Assembly: GCF_032842945.2 (NCBI RefSeq) | Contig: NZ_CP146606.1 | Location: 2,856,501 to 2,920,500 of the forward strand | Direction: 5' to 3' | From: Roseovarius sp. W115 | GTDB taxonomy: Bacteria; Pseudomonadota; Alphaproteobacteria; Rhodobacterales; Rhodobacteraceae | DNA: 64,000 bases | Part shown: piece after piece, positions 16,726 through 24,912 of the stretch | How positions within the stretch are numbered: the first letter of the stretch is position 1 | Layout: every line of letters starts with the position of its first letter | The notes under the pieces: generated by a model | What the model saw: the letters and a program-made list of their open reading frames with translations, nothing else | Database searches by the model: none | What the model was told of the DNA's origin: nothing | Made by a program: the position numbers and the translations under genes

Positions 16726-17793
16726 GTGATCCGGCGTTTGTTCAAATGGGCCGTGCGGCTGGTCCTGTTGCTGGTCGTATTGGTGATCGGCCTGCTCTTG
16801 CCTGCGGGCTATAATGAGCTGGCCTGCATTCCAAAAACCAAGGATGCCACATACACCGCCATCCTGCCGCCTGAGCATCACCGCTCTGAGGCGCGCACGC
16901 TGATGACTTACCCCGAATGGCATATCGTGCACGCCTATGACGACTATGCGCAGGTGATCAGCACGGGCGATCCGCATGATTTTGGCTATCTGCAGGCCAT
17001 TGGCGGCTTTTGGTCCTCGCTTTGCGAGCTGAGTTTTGCCTCGGCCGATCACGGCGGGATGGATTGGGACACCAAGCGCATGGTCTATGTGATTGGCGTC
17101 AGCTTCACAGCAGAGCTTTTGGCCAAGGCGGCTTATGAGGAAACGCTGGGCCGGGCGGCGGCCTGGCAGCGGGGCGAGGCGCGCGCGCCGCTTGATGAGC
17201 TCTCTGCCGATCAGGCGCGGGCCTATGCGGCGTTTTTGCAGCAGGTGCCGTGGTTCAAATGGGATTTCGACAGCGACCGCGAAGACCTTTTGACCAATGC
17301 CACGGATCAGTTCCGCGATGTGGAACGCGCAGCGGCGCTGGGCACGGAATACAAGATCAAGGCCGCTTACGCGCGGGTCATTGGCAACGCGGTTGAGCAG
17401 GTGGGGCCGGATGAGCTGAGCCTGCGGATGATCGTAAGTGGGCTAGAGCGTGAGCAGATCGAGGCGCTGGACGGTGTCACGTTCATTGACACTCGCGCCG
17501 AAGGCATCGAGATCGAGACGCCGCGCTACCGCGAATTGACAGAGCTGCTTGTCCAGATGGCCGGGCAGGGTGCGGAGTTTGTCGAGATTGCGGGCAATGA
17601 CGATATCATGTTCACCGCCCTGTCTCAGGCCGAGACCACCGATGGCGCGCTGCACAGCTTTGCGCGGCAGGGCTATGGCGACACCCGTCATCTGGTGCTT
17701 TTGAAGGTCAGTGATCTGGCCGAGCGTCTGCGGCAGATGCAGGTGGCCAGTGGTCCGGACCGGCTCAGGCTGGAACATATCCATGACTATTAG
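16726..17793 (+). CDS. Membrane-anchored protein of unknown function
   Basis: 355 residues, GTG start one base after the previous stop. A single N-terminal transmembrane segment (about 9-27, RLVLLLVVLVIGLLLPAG) precedes a large extracytoplasmic domain containing MTYPEWHIVHAYDDYA near residue 60 and a helical middle part. I recognise no characterised family, though PEWHIVH and the following acidic residues look strongly conserved. Part of the 14833-18073 cluster with a periplasmic FAD enzyme, so a joint envelope function is plausible. Confidence 0.7.
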   Translation: MIRRLFKWAVRLVLLLVVLVIGLLLPAGYNELACIPKTKDATYTAILPPEHHRSEARTLMTYPEWHIVHAYDDYAQVISTGDPHDFGYLQAIGGFWSSLCELSFASADHGGMDWDTKRMVYVIGVSFTAELLAKAAYEETLGRAAAWQRGEARAPLDELSADQARAYAAFLQQVPWFKWDFDSDREDLLTNATDQFRDVERAAALGTEYKIKAAYARVIGNAVEQVGPDELSLRMIVSGLEREQIEALDGVTFIDTRAEGIEIETPRYRELTELLVQMAGQGAEFVEIAGNDDIMFTALSQAETTDGALHSFARQGYGDTRHLVLLKVSDLAERLRQMQVASGPDRLRLEHIHDY

Positions 17794-18073
17794 GACGTGG
17801 GTGATTGCGCTGATCTGTGTGGCAGGAGGGTGGTTGGCCACAGTTTTGACTGTGATGGTGGCCAGCGACGCGGCCCCCGGCGCGATTGTTCTTTTGCCGA
17901 GTGACGACTTTGTGGCCAACTTGCCCGAAGGCGCTGCGGTGGTCGGCGGTGGTGGGCTTTGGGTCGCCGTGCGCGGCGACACCGAGGGTCTGGGCCTGGC
18001 GCTTTACCGGGCAGGGGGGCGGGTGGTGCTTCCGGCAGGATTGCCGGGATGTCTGCCGTTGCCGAAGGTCTAA
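17783..18073 (+). CDS. Small membrane-anchored protein
   Basis: 96 residues starting at the ATG at 17783, which overlaps the end of the preceding gene by 11 bp. One N-terminal membrane segment (about 5-24) precedes a short glycine-rich domain (VVGGGGLWVAVRGDTEGLGLALYRAG). Overlap and composition argue for a real, coupled gene; no family is recognised. It ends the four-gene set that starts with the FAD oxidoreductase. Confidence 0.6.
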   Translation: MTIRTWVIALICVAGGWLATVLTVMVASDAAPGAIVLLPSDDFVANLPEGAAVVGGGGLWVAVRGDTEGLGLALYRAGGRVVLPAGLPGCLPLPKV

Positions 18074-18188
18074 CACGCCCGGAGCACATCTGATTATAGA
18101 CCGCCGCCGGCACAACAGGCCTGCGGCACGTGATGTCATGTGTGTTGAAACGAACGAAGGTCCGCCAAGAGCTCCAACTCAAGATCCA

Positions 18189-18350
18189 ATGAGTTTGGTT
18201 AGAAAAGAGACTGTTTTGAAAGGCGGTAGTGTGGACTTTGCTGCCGTTCGCAACCATAGGGCAAGTGTCCGACTACGAAAAATCGGCCTAGGTTGGCCAA
18301 TTTTTGATCTTGGGCTAGAGCTAGCTAAAAGCATTGGTAAATTTCAATGA
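18189..18350 (+). CDS. Possible short leader ORF (53 residues), uncertain
   Basis: A frame from ATG 18189 ends with a TGA that overlaps the ATG of the next gene (ATGA at 18347-18350), the arrangement used for translational coupling. The peptide (MSLVRKETVLKGGSVDF...) has no recognisable family and no clear ribosome binding site, so this may be chance. Apart from it the 18074-18346 gap shows nothing I can name. Confidence 0.2.
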   Translation: MSLVRKETVLKGGSVDFAAVRNHRASVRLRKIGLGWPIFDLGLELAKSIGKFQ

Positions 18351-19318
18351 GAAACCCAACATGGGAACCCATATCGGTAGAAACGCTGGCGCTGCCAGAT
18401 TCTAAGGCATCGATAGTTGCGACTTCGGTCGATGCCAAAGGAAACGCGTTGTTATTGACCGCCAATAGGGACGACCAAGCCAACGCATCTGCAAAAGAGA
18501 CCCGAGGAATTGGCATTTTTCCCAAGTCGCGTTCTGCGTCTGACTTGGATTTTTCGCTTGTCGTTCAGAGCGGCGCAGGAGCGGAAACGATTAAACTTCC
18601 GGCAATGAACATTACGTTCCCGTACGTTGATCAGTTCTCTGATGGGGGGTCCCTATTGGTTGGCGCAAGAAGCTCTTGGCGTTCCAAAGAAGACTTTGAC
18701 TTGAATGGCGCACTGATCGAACGGGGAGCCAAGACTGCAAAACGCGTTTGCTTTGGAGACGGTATTGAAGATGTCGGCATAGATTGTACTGACCGAATTT
18801 GGATTTCCTATTTCGATGAAGGGGTGTTCGGCAATTTTGGCTGGTCGCACCCGGGGCCAACTGGGCTGGGCGCGGGTGGGGTCAATTGCTTCGACCGTAC
18901 AGGGGAGCTGCTCTGGCAACACAATCGAGAAGAAGCCAGCGAGCATATAGATGATTGCTATGCGATGAACGTGAGTCCGCTCGGGGTTTGGTTTTACTTC
19001 TATACCGCCTTTAAGGTCGCAAGGGTCACTGATGACTTTTCAGTTGAATACATTGAAACCCCAATAGGTGGCTCACACAGCTTCGTCACAGATGGCCATA
19101 GGTTTGTGTTTTCAAGCCAGTATCGCGAACCTGACACCACTTTCCATGCAACAAATCTGTACAAGGGGAAGCTGGTTCATAGGCGCAAGCTTTCACTTAG
19201 CCTGCCTGCAGGTATCAATGCGGATGAGATCAAGATGAGGGCGCGGGGCAACAAACTACACGTATTCACTGACAAAAACTGGATAGTCTATGATTTAGGG
19301 TCATTAGACTACGAGTAG
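18347..19318 (+). CDS. Beta-propeller-like protein of unknown function, probably acquired
   Basis: 323 residues, no signal peptide. Repeated blade-like segments are visible (GKGNALLLTANRDD-type turns, DGGSLLVGARSSW, GIDCTDRIWISYFDEGVFGN, VNCFDRTGELLWQ, SPLGVWFYFYT), with the D-x-x-G-x-I/L-W pattern of NHL/WD-like propellers. A similar family occurs scattered through soil actinobacteria and proteobacteria without known role. Its base composition is distinctly lower in G+C than its neighbours and it uses codons such as TTA, ATA and AGG that neighbours avoid, suggesting horizontal transfer. Monocistronic or coupled to a small upstream frame. Confidence 0.65.
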   Translation: MRNPTWEPISVETLALPDSKASIVATSVDAKGNALLLTANRDDQANASAKETRGIGIFPKSRSASDLDFSLVVQSGAGAETIKLPAMNITFPYVDQFSDGGSLLVGARSSWRSKEDFDLNGALIERGAKTAKRVCFGDGIEDVGIDCTDRIWISYFDEGVFGNFGWSHPGPTGLGAGGVNCFDRTGELLWQHNREEASEHIDDCYAMNVSPLGVWFYFYTAFKVARVTDDFSVEYIETPIGGSHSFVTDGHRFVFSSQYREPDTTFHATNLYKGKLVHRRKLSLSLPAGINADEIKMRARGNKLHVFTDKNWIVYDLGSLDYE

Positions 19319-19562
19319 GAGAAACGCCCCCGAGCTTTGCCGATTATTCAAGGCAACCGCGCGGAGCAGACATTCGGACACCGCGCGGCATCTGTCGCTA
19401 GGGGCTACAAGCCGCCATAGCACACAAACCTCACTTTAAGCGTCGGGTCGTACTGAAGCCAAAGGTTAAACTCATTCACCCTTAAACACTGCCTCTTGCA
19501 GAACGCGGCGGGCTACGCCATGTAACGGCCAACTGATCCAAATGATGAACCCGGAGGCTGTT

Positions 19563-20474
19563 ATGCTTGAACTCGGTGGTCAAACCCCAGCTGCAGATGA
19601 TCTGATCAAGGACGTCTCAGAGGCGGACTTCATGACCGAAGTGGTCGAGATGTCCCAGACTGTTCCGGTGATCGTGGACTTCTGGGCACCCTGGTGCGGG
19701 CCTTGCAAAACACTGGGTCCGGCGCTTGAGGCCGCGGTGGCCAAGGCCAAGGGTGCGGTCAGGATGGCCAAGGTCAATGTGGACGAAAACCAGATGATCG
19801 CGGGCCAGCTTCAGGTGCAATCGATCCCGACGGTCTATGCCTTTTACAAGGGCCAGCCGATTGACGGGTTTCAGGGCGCCGTTCCGCCGTCTGAGATTGA
19901 CGCGTTTGTGGCGCGCACCGTTGAGGCCGCTGGTGGCGATGCCAGCGGCGGTCTGGATGAGGCCGTGGCAGCAGCGCAAGAGATGCTCGATCAAGGGGCA
20001 GCATCGGATGCGGCTCAGACTTTCGCGGCCATCTTGCAGGAAGACGGTGAGAATGCTGCGGCTTATGCTGGGTTGGTGGCCAGCTATCTGGCGCTGGATG
20101 ATCCTGATCAGGCAGAGGCCATCCTGAACGGCGCGCCTGCCTCAATCGCAGAAAGCCCTGAGCTTGAGGCCGCCCATGCGCAGCTTGCATTGGCGCGACA
20201 GGCGGCGGATGCTGGTCCTGTGGCCGAGTTGCGAGCCGCTGTTGAGGCCAATGCCGATGATCATCAGGCGCGTTTTGACCTTGCGCAGGCGTTGCAAGCC
20301 GCGGGTCAGAGCGAAGAGGCGGTCAATGAGCTTCTGGAGCTCTTCCGTCGGGACCGCGAGTGGAATGACGCGGCCGCGAAAACGCAGCTCTTTACCATTT
20401 TTGAAGCGCTAAAACCCAATGATCCCATCGTCCTCAATGGACGCCGAAAATTGAGTTCAATGATATTTGCCTGA
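19563..20474 (+). CDS. Thioredoxin-TPR protein, CnoX/YbbN type
   Basis: 303 residues: a thioredoxin domain (about 15-120) with the active site WAPWCGPCK (Cys45 and Cys48), the cis-Pro block IPTVYAFYKG, then a C-terminal all-helical Ala-rich TPR region (about 135-300). This is the architecture of CnoX (YbbN), a holdase that protects clients and hands them to GroEL. Unlike the E. coli protein, which lacks the CxxC, this one keeps a complete CGPC, so it should also be redox active. The ATG at 19563 follows GGAGG by five bases; an ATG 21 bases upstream precedes that site and is less likely. The LON-domain and Trm112 genes follow. Confidence 0.88.
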   Translation: MLELGGQTPAADDLIKDVSEADFMTEVVEMSQTVPVIVDFWAPWCGPCKTLGPALEAAVAKAKGAVRMAKVNVDENQMIAGQLQVQSIPTVYAFYKGQPIDGFQGAVPPSEIDAFVARTVEAAGGDASGGLDEAVAAAQEMLDQGAASDAAQTFAAILQEDGENAAAYAGLVASYLALDDPDQAEAILNGAPASIAESPELEAAHAQLALARQAADAGPVAELRAAVEANADDHQARFDLAQALQAAGQSEEAVNELLELFRRDREWNDAAAKTQLFTIFEALKPNDPIVLNGRRKLSSMIFA

Positions 20475-20500
20475 CGCAGGGAACGCCCTACATCACCACC

Positions 20501-21145
20501 ATGAAGCATCAGGGTGATCTTCCAGACACGATTTCGCTGTTTCCGCTGCCCGGCGCGCTCTTGCTGCCGCGTTCGCGGTTGCCACTACATTTGTTCGAGC
20601 CGCGCTACCTGGCGATGCTCGAGGATACTTTGAAAACGCCGCACCGGCTGATTGGCATGATCCAACCCAACCCGCTCAAAGGGGAAAATGGTGCCGGCCT
20701 TCATCGAATTGGATGCGCTGGACGTGTGACGCAGTTTTCCGAGACAGATGATGGCCGCTATATGATCACGCTTTGCGGCATGTCACGATTTCGCATTCAG
20801 CAAGAGGTTGACGGGTTCACACCCTACCGACGGGCAGAGGTGTCCTGGGACGGGTTTGAACGGGATCTGGGACCGGGTGACCGCGACAGGGCCTTTGATC
20901 GCGACGGGTTCATGAACCTCCTGGCACGATACTTTGAGGCGCGCGAGTTGCGCACGGATTGGGAGTCGCTTCAGGATGCGGATGATGAGTTGCTGATCAA
21001 TTCTTTGTCGATGCTTCTGGGGTTTGATCCAGAAGACAAGCAGGCGCTTTTAGAAGCTCCTTGCCTGTCCACGCGGCGCGAGACATTGGTGACATTGATC
21101 GAGTTTGCCCTGCGTAGCGGGGACGAGCGGGAAGTCATGCAATGA
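20501..21145 (+). CDS. LON N-terminal substrate-binding domain protein
   Basis: 214 residues consisting only of a Lon N-terminal-type domain: [26 protein letters not shown] is the hallmark opening, followed by RLIGMIQP, the IGCAGRV turn and a helical C-terminus. There is no ATPase or protease part, so it is a stand-alone substrate-binding or adaptor protein, not Lon itself. It lies 26 bp after the CnoX-type gene and overlaps the Trm112-like gene by 4 bp; the linkage suggests a shared protein-quality-control role, which is inference. Confidence 0.9.
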   Translation: MKHQGDLPDTISLFPLPGALLLPRSRLPLHLFEPRYLAMLEDTLKTPHRLIGMIQPNPLKGENGAGLHRIGCAGRVTQFSETDDGRYMITLCGMSRFRIQQEVDGFTPYRRAEVSWDGFERDLGPGDRDRAFDRDGFMNLLARYFEARELRTDWESLQDADDELLINSLSMLLGFDPEDKQALLEAPCLSTRRETLVTLIEFALRSGDEREVMQ

Positions 21146-21345
21146 GCGATGCTGAAACGAGCGTGACAGAGGTCTCAGAATTTGACCGCCGGATGCTTGA
21201 AGCCTTGATCTGTCCGCAGACACATGCCTCGCTGAAGTACAGCGCCGAGAGCGAGGAACTGATCAGTGAGTCAGCGGGGCTGGCTTTCCCAATCCGTTCG
21301 GGTATCCCGATTATGCTGATCGATCAGGCCAGGCGAATTGAGTAA
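21142..21345 (+). CDS. Trm112 family protein
   Basis: 67 residues with the Trm112/UPF0434 pattern: [20 protein letters not shown], a central [17 protein letters not shown] and a short tail. Only one cysteine of the zinc knuckle is left (ICPQTH), as is common in bacterial members. Such proteins act as small partners or are unassigned in bacteria. The start overlaps the LON-domain gene stop by ATGA, so translation is coupled. Confidence 0.9.
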   Translation: MSDAETSVTEVSEFDRRMLEALICPQTHASLKYSAESEELISESAGLAFPIRSGIPIMLIDQARRIE

Positions 21346-21374
21346 TTGCGCCGCTCGTAAGCGACGCAATTTTC
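21344..21374 (+). terminator. Terminator between convergent genes
   Basis: AATTGCG (21344-21350) pairs with CGCAATT (21365-21371), and inside it CGCT (21352-21355) pairs with AGCG (21360-21363) around loop CGTA, with one C/A mismatch. TTTT (21370-21373) follows. It overlaps the Trm112 stop codon and separates this operon from the convergent cysteine hydrolase. Confidence 0.8.
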
Positions 21375-21390
21375 TCCATTAGGCAGACAC

Positions 21391-22221
21391 TTATCCGGCA
21401 GCTTTGATGTTCGCGACGGTTTCTTCCGTGCTCCAAACTGCGTTGGCCATGTAGCGGAAATTGATCAGGGCCGCGAGGTAGCCATCGCCTTCGGGCAGCA
21501 TGGCAGCAGCCGTTGCATCGCGCACCACAGCAACTTCAAAACCATCTTCCAAAAGCTCTCGCATGTGACTTTCGGTGCACAGGTTGGCCGACATACCCGC
21601 AAGAATGACCTGATCCACGCCGTTCTTGCGCAGTTGCAGGCTCAGATCATTAGTATCGTTGCCATAGACCTTGTGTGGTGAGGTGACGATGGTTTTGCCG
21701 TCCTCGATATAGGGTTTGTACTGGGGCATGAAATCGGCACCTGAGCCTTCGAAGCCATCCAGGTTGGTCGGCCCAGTGCGGTCGAACATGCCGATTTTGT
21801 GCATCAGCTTTTCAAGCGCACCTTCGAAGCGCCAGCCTTTGTCGGTCGGGTAATAGTAGTGCGGTGACACCGCGACGGTCAGATCGGCGCCCTTGGCGGC
21901 CTTGAAGAGAGTCTCGATGTTCTCAACGGTGTTGTGCTCTTCAACGCTGGCTCCAATCACACCCCAGGTCACGCCATCGGGGTGCAAAAAGTCTATCTGG
22001 GGATCGGTCACGACAAGAGCGGCACGGCTCAGATCAAGTTTCATATTCGATGGGGGCAGAGCAGGTTCGGCCGGATCCGCATATGGGTTTTCCTGTGCCG
22101 CCGCGGATGATGCGACGGTTGTGGCGGCCGCCGCACCAACCGCAGCGGCTCCGGTTATTGCCGCGCGACGCGAGATATGCGGGCGGTCATCTTTGTGATC
22201 ATGATCATGTCCATTGCACAT
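21391..22221 (-). CDS. Secreted cysteine hydrolase (isochorismatase family), Tat leader
   Basis: 276 residues. A histidine/aspartate-rich N-terminus (MCNGHDHDHKDDRPHISRR) leads into a twin-arginine-type signal (SRRAAITGAAAVGAAAATT), so the protein is probably exported folded. The isochorismatase-like domain has the triad Asp73 (VVTDPQIDF), Lys184 (SPHKVYG) and Cys215 (GMSANLCTESH). Such enzymes hydrolyse amides or similar C-N bonds; the substrate is unknown. The ATG at 22221 has AAGGAGG upstream. The His-rich leader could bind metal. Divergent from, and probably controlled by, the AraC-type gene at 22358. Confidence 0.88.
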   Translation of the reverse strand: MCNGHDHDHKDDRPHISRRAAITGAAAVGAAAATTVASSAAAQENPYADPAEPALPPSNMKLDLSRAALVVTDPQIDFLHPDGVTWGVIGASVEEHNTVENIETLFKAAKGADLTVAVSPHYYYPTDKGWRFEGALEKLMHKIGMFDRTGPTNLDGFEGSGADFMPQYKPYIEDGKTIVTSPHKVYGNDTNDLSLQLRKNGVDQVILAGMSANLCTESHMRELLEDGFEVAVVRDATAAAMLPEGDGYLAALINFRYMANAVWSTEETVANIKAAG

Positions 22222-22280
22222 GGGAGTCCTCCTTGGGGGTGTTTGTTTATCTTCAGGAGTCAAAATATGGACAAGGTCGG

Positions 22281-22338
22281 GTATCTTTTCGTCCGAACAC
22301 CGTGCGTTTGTGTCTTTGAACGTATCTTTTCGTCCGAA
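22281..22338. promoter_or_regulatory. Two 17-bp direct repeats, probable AraC-regulator operator
   Basis: GTATCTTTTCGTCCGAA occurs exactly at 22281-22297 and 22322-22338, a 41-bp period (about four helical turns, so the same DNA face). They lie between the divergent cysteine hydrolase (start 22221) and AraC-family gene (start 22358). AraC-family proteins typically bind tandem direct repeats of about this size beside promoters. The binding protein is inferred to be the neighbour. Confidence 0.65.
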
Positions 22339-22357
22339 ACCCGTTTATCTCCCCAAT

Positions 22358-23290
22358 ATGGATTTTGATCAGGTTCTGGACCGGTTGGAGATTGCGCCCG
22401 ACCCGTTTGCGGTGTGCGAGCTGAAGTGCAATTGTGATGTGGGTTTGGGGCAGGATACGGGTGCAACCTTGCATTACATCTTGTCTGGGCAGGGCGAAAT
22501 CGTCTTGCGTGATAGGCCCGCGCTCTCGGTGTCGGAAGGCTCCTTGGTATTGATTCCCGCAATGTGGCATCATCGGATGCGCAGCTCTGGTCTTTCGCAC
22601 AACCCCGCGCCAGCGTGTCAGCCAGCTGAGCTAGAGCTGCGGCGTTTGCTCAAGGATGCGCCAGGCGGTGACAGCGGCTCTCACATCGTTGCGCTGTGCG
22701 CGCATTTGCGTGTGGGTCTGCGCGGTGCGCCTGATATCGTCGATCTGATCCGCGCGCCGCTTTATGGACATATCGCTGAGGCGGAGGGCTTGGCGCCGGT
22801 TCTGCAAGCTTTGCTCAAGGAGTTGAGCGCACCGCAGCCCGGTAGCCGCGCGATGATCCGTGCGCTTTTGACCCAATGCTTGATTGATCTGATCCGGCGG
22901 CGGTCGTCACGGGACGCATTGGGTGCTGGATGGATGAACGTGTTGCGCGACCCTGCGCTGTGGCCCAGCCTGCGTGCCATGCTGGATGACCCCGGTGCGG
23001 CGCACACCGTCGACAGCCTTGCCGCCCTGTCGGGGATGAGCCGGTCCAGCTTTGCGGAACGATTTGCTGCCGCCTACAGGATTGGACCGATTGAGTTGCT
23101 GCGCGACCTGCGGATCAAAAAGGCCGGTATCTTGCTTCGAGAGGGTGATTTGCCGGTCAAGCGCATCGCGTATTTCGTGGGGTTTTCCAGCCGCACTGCG
23201 TTCACCCGTATGTTCGAGCGCAACACCGGCGTAAGCCCGACGGATTTCCGCAAAGGTCTTGGTGGGAGCGCGCCGGATGGCTTTGATTGA
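22358..23290 (+). CDS. AraC-family transcriptional regulator
   Basis: 310 residues. The N-terminal half is a cupin sensor domain (LHYILSGQGEIVLRD, LSVSEGSLVLIPAMWHH), and the C-terminal about 100 residues hold two helix-turn-helix motifs (DSLAALSGMSRSSFAERFAAA and VKRIAYFVGFSSRTAFTRMF), ending in the family signature GVSPTDFRK. The frame is open upstream to 22214, but that part contains the operator repeats; the ATG at 22358 fits the domain start. It probably activates the divergent cysteine hydrolase through the direct repeats and may control itself. Convergent with gntR, 5 bp between stops. Confidence 0.9.
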   Translation: MDFDQVLDRLEIAPDPFAVCELKCNCDVGLGQDTGATLHYILSGQGEIVLRDRPALSVSEGSLVLIPAMWHHRMRSSGLSHNPAPACQPAELELRRLLKDAPGGDSGSHIVALCAHLRVGLRGAPDIVDLIRAPLYGHIAEAEGLAPVLQALLKELSAPQPGSRAMIRALLTQCLIDLIRRRSSRDALGAGWMNVLRDPALWPSLRAMLDDPGAAHTVDSLAALSGMSRSSFAERFAAAYRIGPIELLRDLRIKKAGILLREGDLPVKRIAYFVGFSSRTAFTRMFERNTGVSPTDFRKGLGGSAPDGFD

Positions 23291-23295
23291 CAAGC

Positions 23296-24033
23296 CTAGC
23301 CTGACTTGCGGGCGCGTGCTGCCATGACATCGCGGCCAAGCTCAAGTGTGTAGACCTCAAGCTGCCGCAAGGTTTGATCGGCGGCATCGGGCGCGTTGGC
23401 TTCCAGCGCGTCAGTCAGTGCCGTGTGAAGCCCAACAATCTCTTCGCGGGAACGGGCCGTGAAAGTGATCATGTTCATCAAAGGCTGCATCGCCTCAACC
23501 GCGCCGGCCAACTGGTAGCTGAGCACCGGGTTGCCTGCAGCATCGACCAATGCGCGGTGCAGGGCGACATCTGAGGCACAAAAGCTTTCGTCGCTCAGGC
23601 CTGGTTGGGACTGGCGGTGAATTTCGGCGCGCATGGTGGCCAGATGATCGGGCGTTCGGCGGTCTACAGCGCGGGGTGCGCAGGCGCGTTCCATGGCATA
23701 GCGCGCCTCGCAGGCGGTCTCAAAGCTGACTGCGTTCATCGACAGTAAAAGCGTCGAGGTGGTGATGTGCTGGCTATAGGCATCCTCGTAGCTCAGGCGA
23801 TTGACAAAGGCCCCGCCAAACGCGCCGCGTTGCGTGCGGATCAACGATTGTGCTGCAAGCCGCTTGAGGGCTTCGCGCACCGTCGAGCGAGAAACGCCAA
23901 ACTGCTCTGACAATTCCGCTTCCGAAGGCAGGCGTTCATCCACGATCATGCGGCCTTCGATGATGGCGTCGCGGATGGCCTGGGCGATTTGCGCCGAGAG
24001 GTCCTGTGGCTTGCTGTCAGAGGAAGATTTCAT
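23296..24033 (-). CDS. GntR/FadR-family transcriptional regulator
   Basis: 245 residues. The N-terminal winged helix is standard (IIEGRMIVDERLPSEAELSE then QFGVSRSTVREALKRLAAQ); the C-terminal FCD-type all-helical sensor domain (about 90-235) contains D-x-x-L-H (SDVALHRALVDAAGN) and a final H-rich helix. FCD regulators bind small organic acids and repress. A perfect inverted repeat directly abuts its ATG and lies between it and the divergent DUF2182-to-RidA gene series that includes dmdA-acuI. It is therefore the likely repressor of itself and of that operon. In Ruegeria pomeroyi a GntR gene also lies next to dmdA, which supports the link. Confidence 0.9.
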   Translation of the reverse strand: MKSSSDSKPQDLSAQIAQAIRDAIIEGRMIVDERLPSEAELSEQFGVSRSTVREALKRLAAQSLIRTQRGAFGGAFVNRLSYEDAYSQHITTSTLLLSMNAVSFETACEARYAMERACAPRAVDRRTPDHLATMRAEIHRQSQPGLSDESFCASDVALHRALVDAAGNPVLSYQLAGAVEAMQPLMNMITFTARSREEIVGLHTALTDALEANAPDAADQTLRQLEVYTLELGRDVMAARARKSG

Positions 24034-24059
24034 TTGTCAGACCTTTAAATGTCTGACAA
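24034..24059. promoter_or_regulatory. Palindromic GntR operator
   Basis: TTGTCAGAC (24034-24042) and its exact reverse complement GTCTGACAA (24051-24059) are separated by CTTTAAAT. The left arm touches the gntR start codon (24033). The core GTC...GAC symmetry fits FadR-subfamily sites. Binding here would block both the gntR promoter and the divergent operon promoter. Confidence 0.75.
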
Positions 24060-24087
24060 TTATATCGCCAGTTGAGACTCAATCCAA
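24059..24087 (-). promoter_or_regulatory. Probable gntR promoter
   Basis: On the minus strand TTGGAT (24087-24082) and TATAAT (24064-24059) are spaced by exactly 17 bp, a good sigma-70-type promoter. The start of transcription would fall inside the GntR palindrome, about 18 nt before the ATG, which is ideal for autorepression. Confidence 0.5.
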
Positions 24088-24101
24088 GGGCCACGAAGCT
24101 C

Positions 24102-24908
24102 ATGTCCGTTCTGTCGCTGCGTTCCATCGCCTGGCTCGCGTTTTTTGCCACCATTCTGATGGCCTGGATGGTCATGTATATGATGGCCATTGGCATGGAC
24201 CTTGACCTGATTGGGCGTCCTGGACCCATGGCGGAAAAGATGCGCGCAATGCAGCCTGGCATGCCAATGTCGATGGGCGAAGGCATGATGGCGATGGACC
24301 GGTTTGGGCCGCTCTTTGCCATGTGGGCCATCATGATGGCGGCGATGATGCTGCCCACCATGGTGCCGACGCTAAGGGCCTATGAGGATCTGATCAAAAG
24401 CGCAGATGGCACGACCTCGGGCTGGCTTGGCGTGCTGATTGGCTATTTCGCTGTCTGGGTGGGCTTTGCTGCCCTCATCACACTGGTGCAGCTAGGGCTG
24501 TTGTTTGGCGGTGTGATTGACATGCTGGGCATTGCCAAATCAACGCTCATATCCGGTGGTCTGCTGATTGTCGTGGGGGCGTTTCAGTTCACCCGCGCGA
24601 AAGAAGTCTGCCACGGGGTGTGTCACAGCCCGATGACCTATTTCCTTGGCCACTGGCGCACCGGCTTTGACGGCGGGCTGCGTATGGGGCTGGGCATGGG
24701 TGCCTTTTGCGTCGGCTGTTGCTGGGGCTTCATGGCGCTGGGATTTGTCGGCGGAGTGATGAGCCTGCTCTGGATGGGGTTGGCCACGCTCTTTATGGTA
24801 TTGGAAAAGTTACCACAGATCGGCCATAGGGTGATCCGACCCATGGGCGTGATCTTGATCGCAGGCGGGTTGGCCGTATTGGCCGCGCCGCTGGTTATGG
24901 GAGGATAG
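24102..24908 (+). CDS. DUF2182 predicted metal-binding integral membrane protein
   Basis: 268 residues, Met-rich, with about seven membrane segments. The DUF2182 pattern is clear: FGPLFAMWAIMMAAMMLPTM, then a middle GLLIVVGAFQFTRAKEVCHGVCHSP with the Cys-x-x-x-Cys-His, and GLGMGAFCVGCCWGFMALGF. The many Met, Cys and His residues in membrane and loop positions suggest copper or another soft metal. A TTG at 24072 would extend the N-terminus by 10 residues; the ATG at 24102 is chosen because hydrophobic sequence starts there. First gene of the operon running to 29388 and 4 bp before its usual partner DUF1326. Confidence 0.88.
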   Translation: MSVLSLRSIAWLAFFATILMAWMVMYMMAIGMDLDLIGRPGPMAEKMRAMQPGMPMSMGEGMMAMDRFGPLFAMWAIMMAAMMLPTMVPTLRAYEDLIKSADGTTSGWLGVLIGYFAVWVGFAALITLVQLGLLFGGVIDMLGIAKSTLISGGLLIVVGAFQFTRAKEVCHGVCHSPMTYFLGHWRTGFDGGLRMGLGMGAFCVGCCWGFMALGFVGGVMSLLWMGLATLFMVLEKLPQIGHRVIRPMGVILIAGGLAVLAAPLVMGG

Positions 24909-24912
24909 AAAC

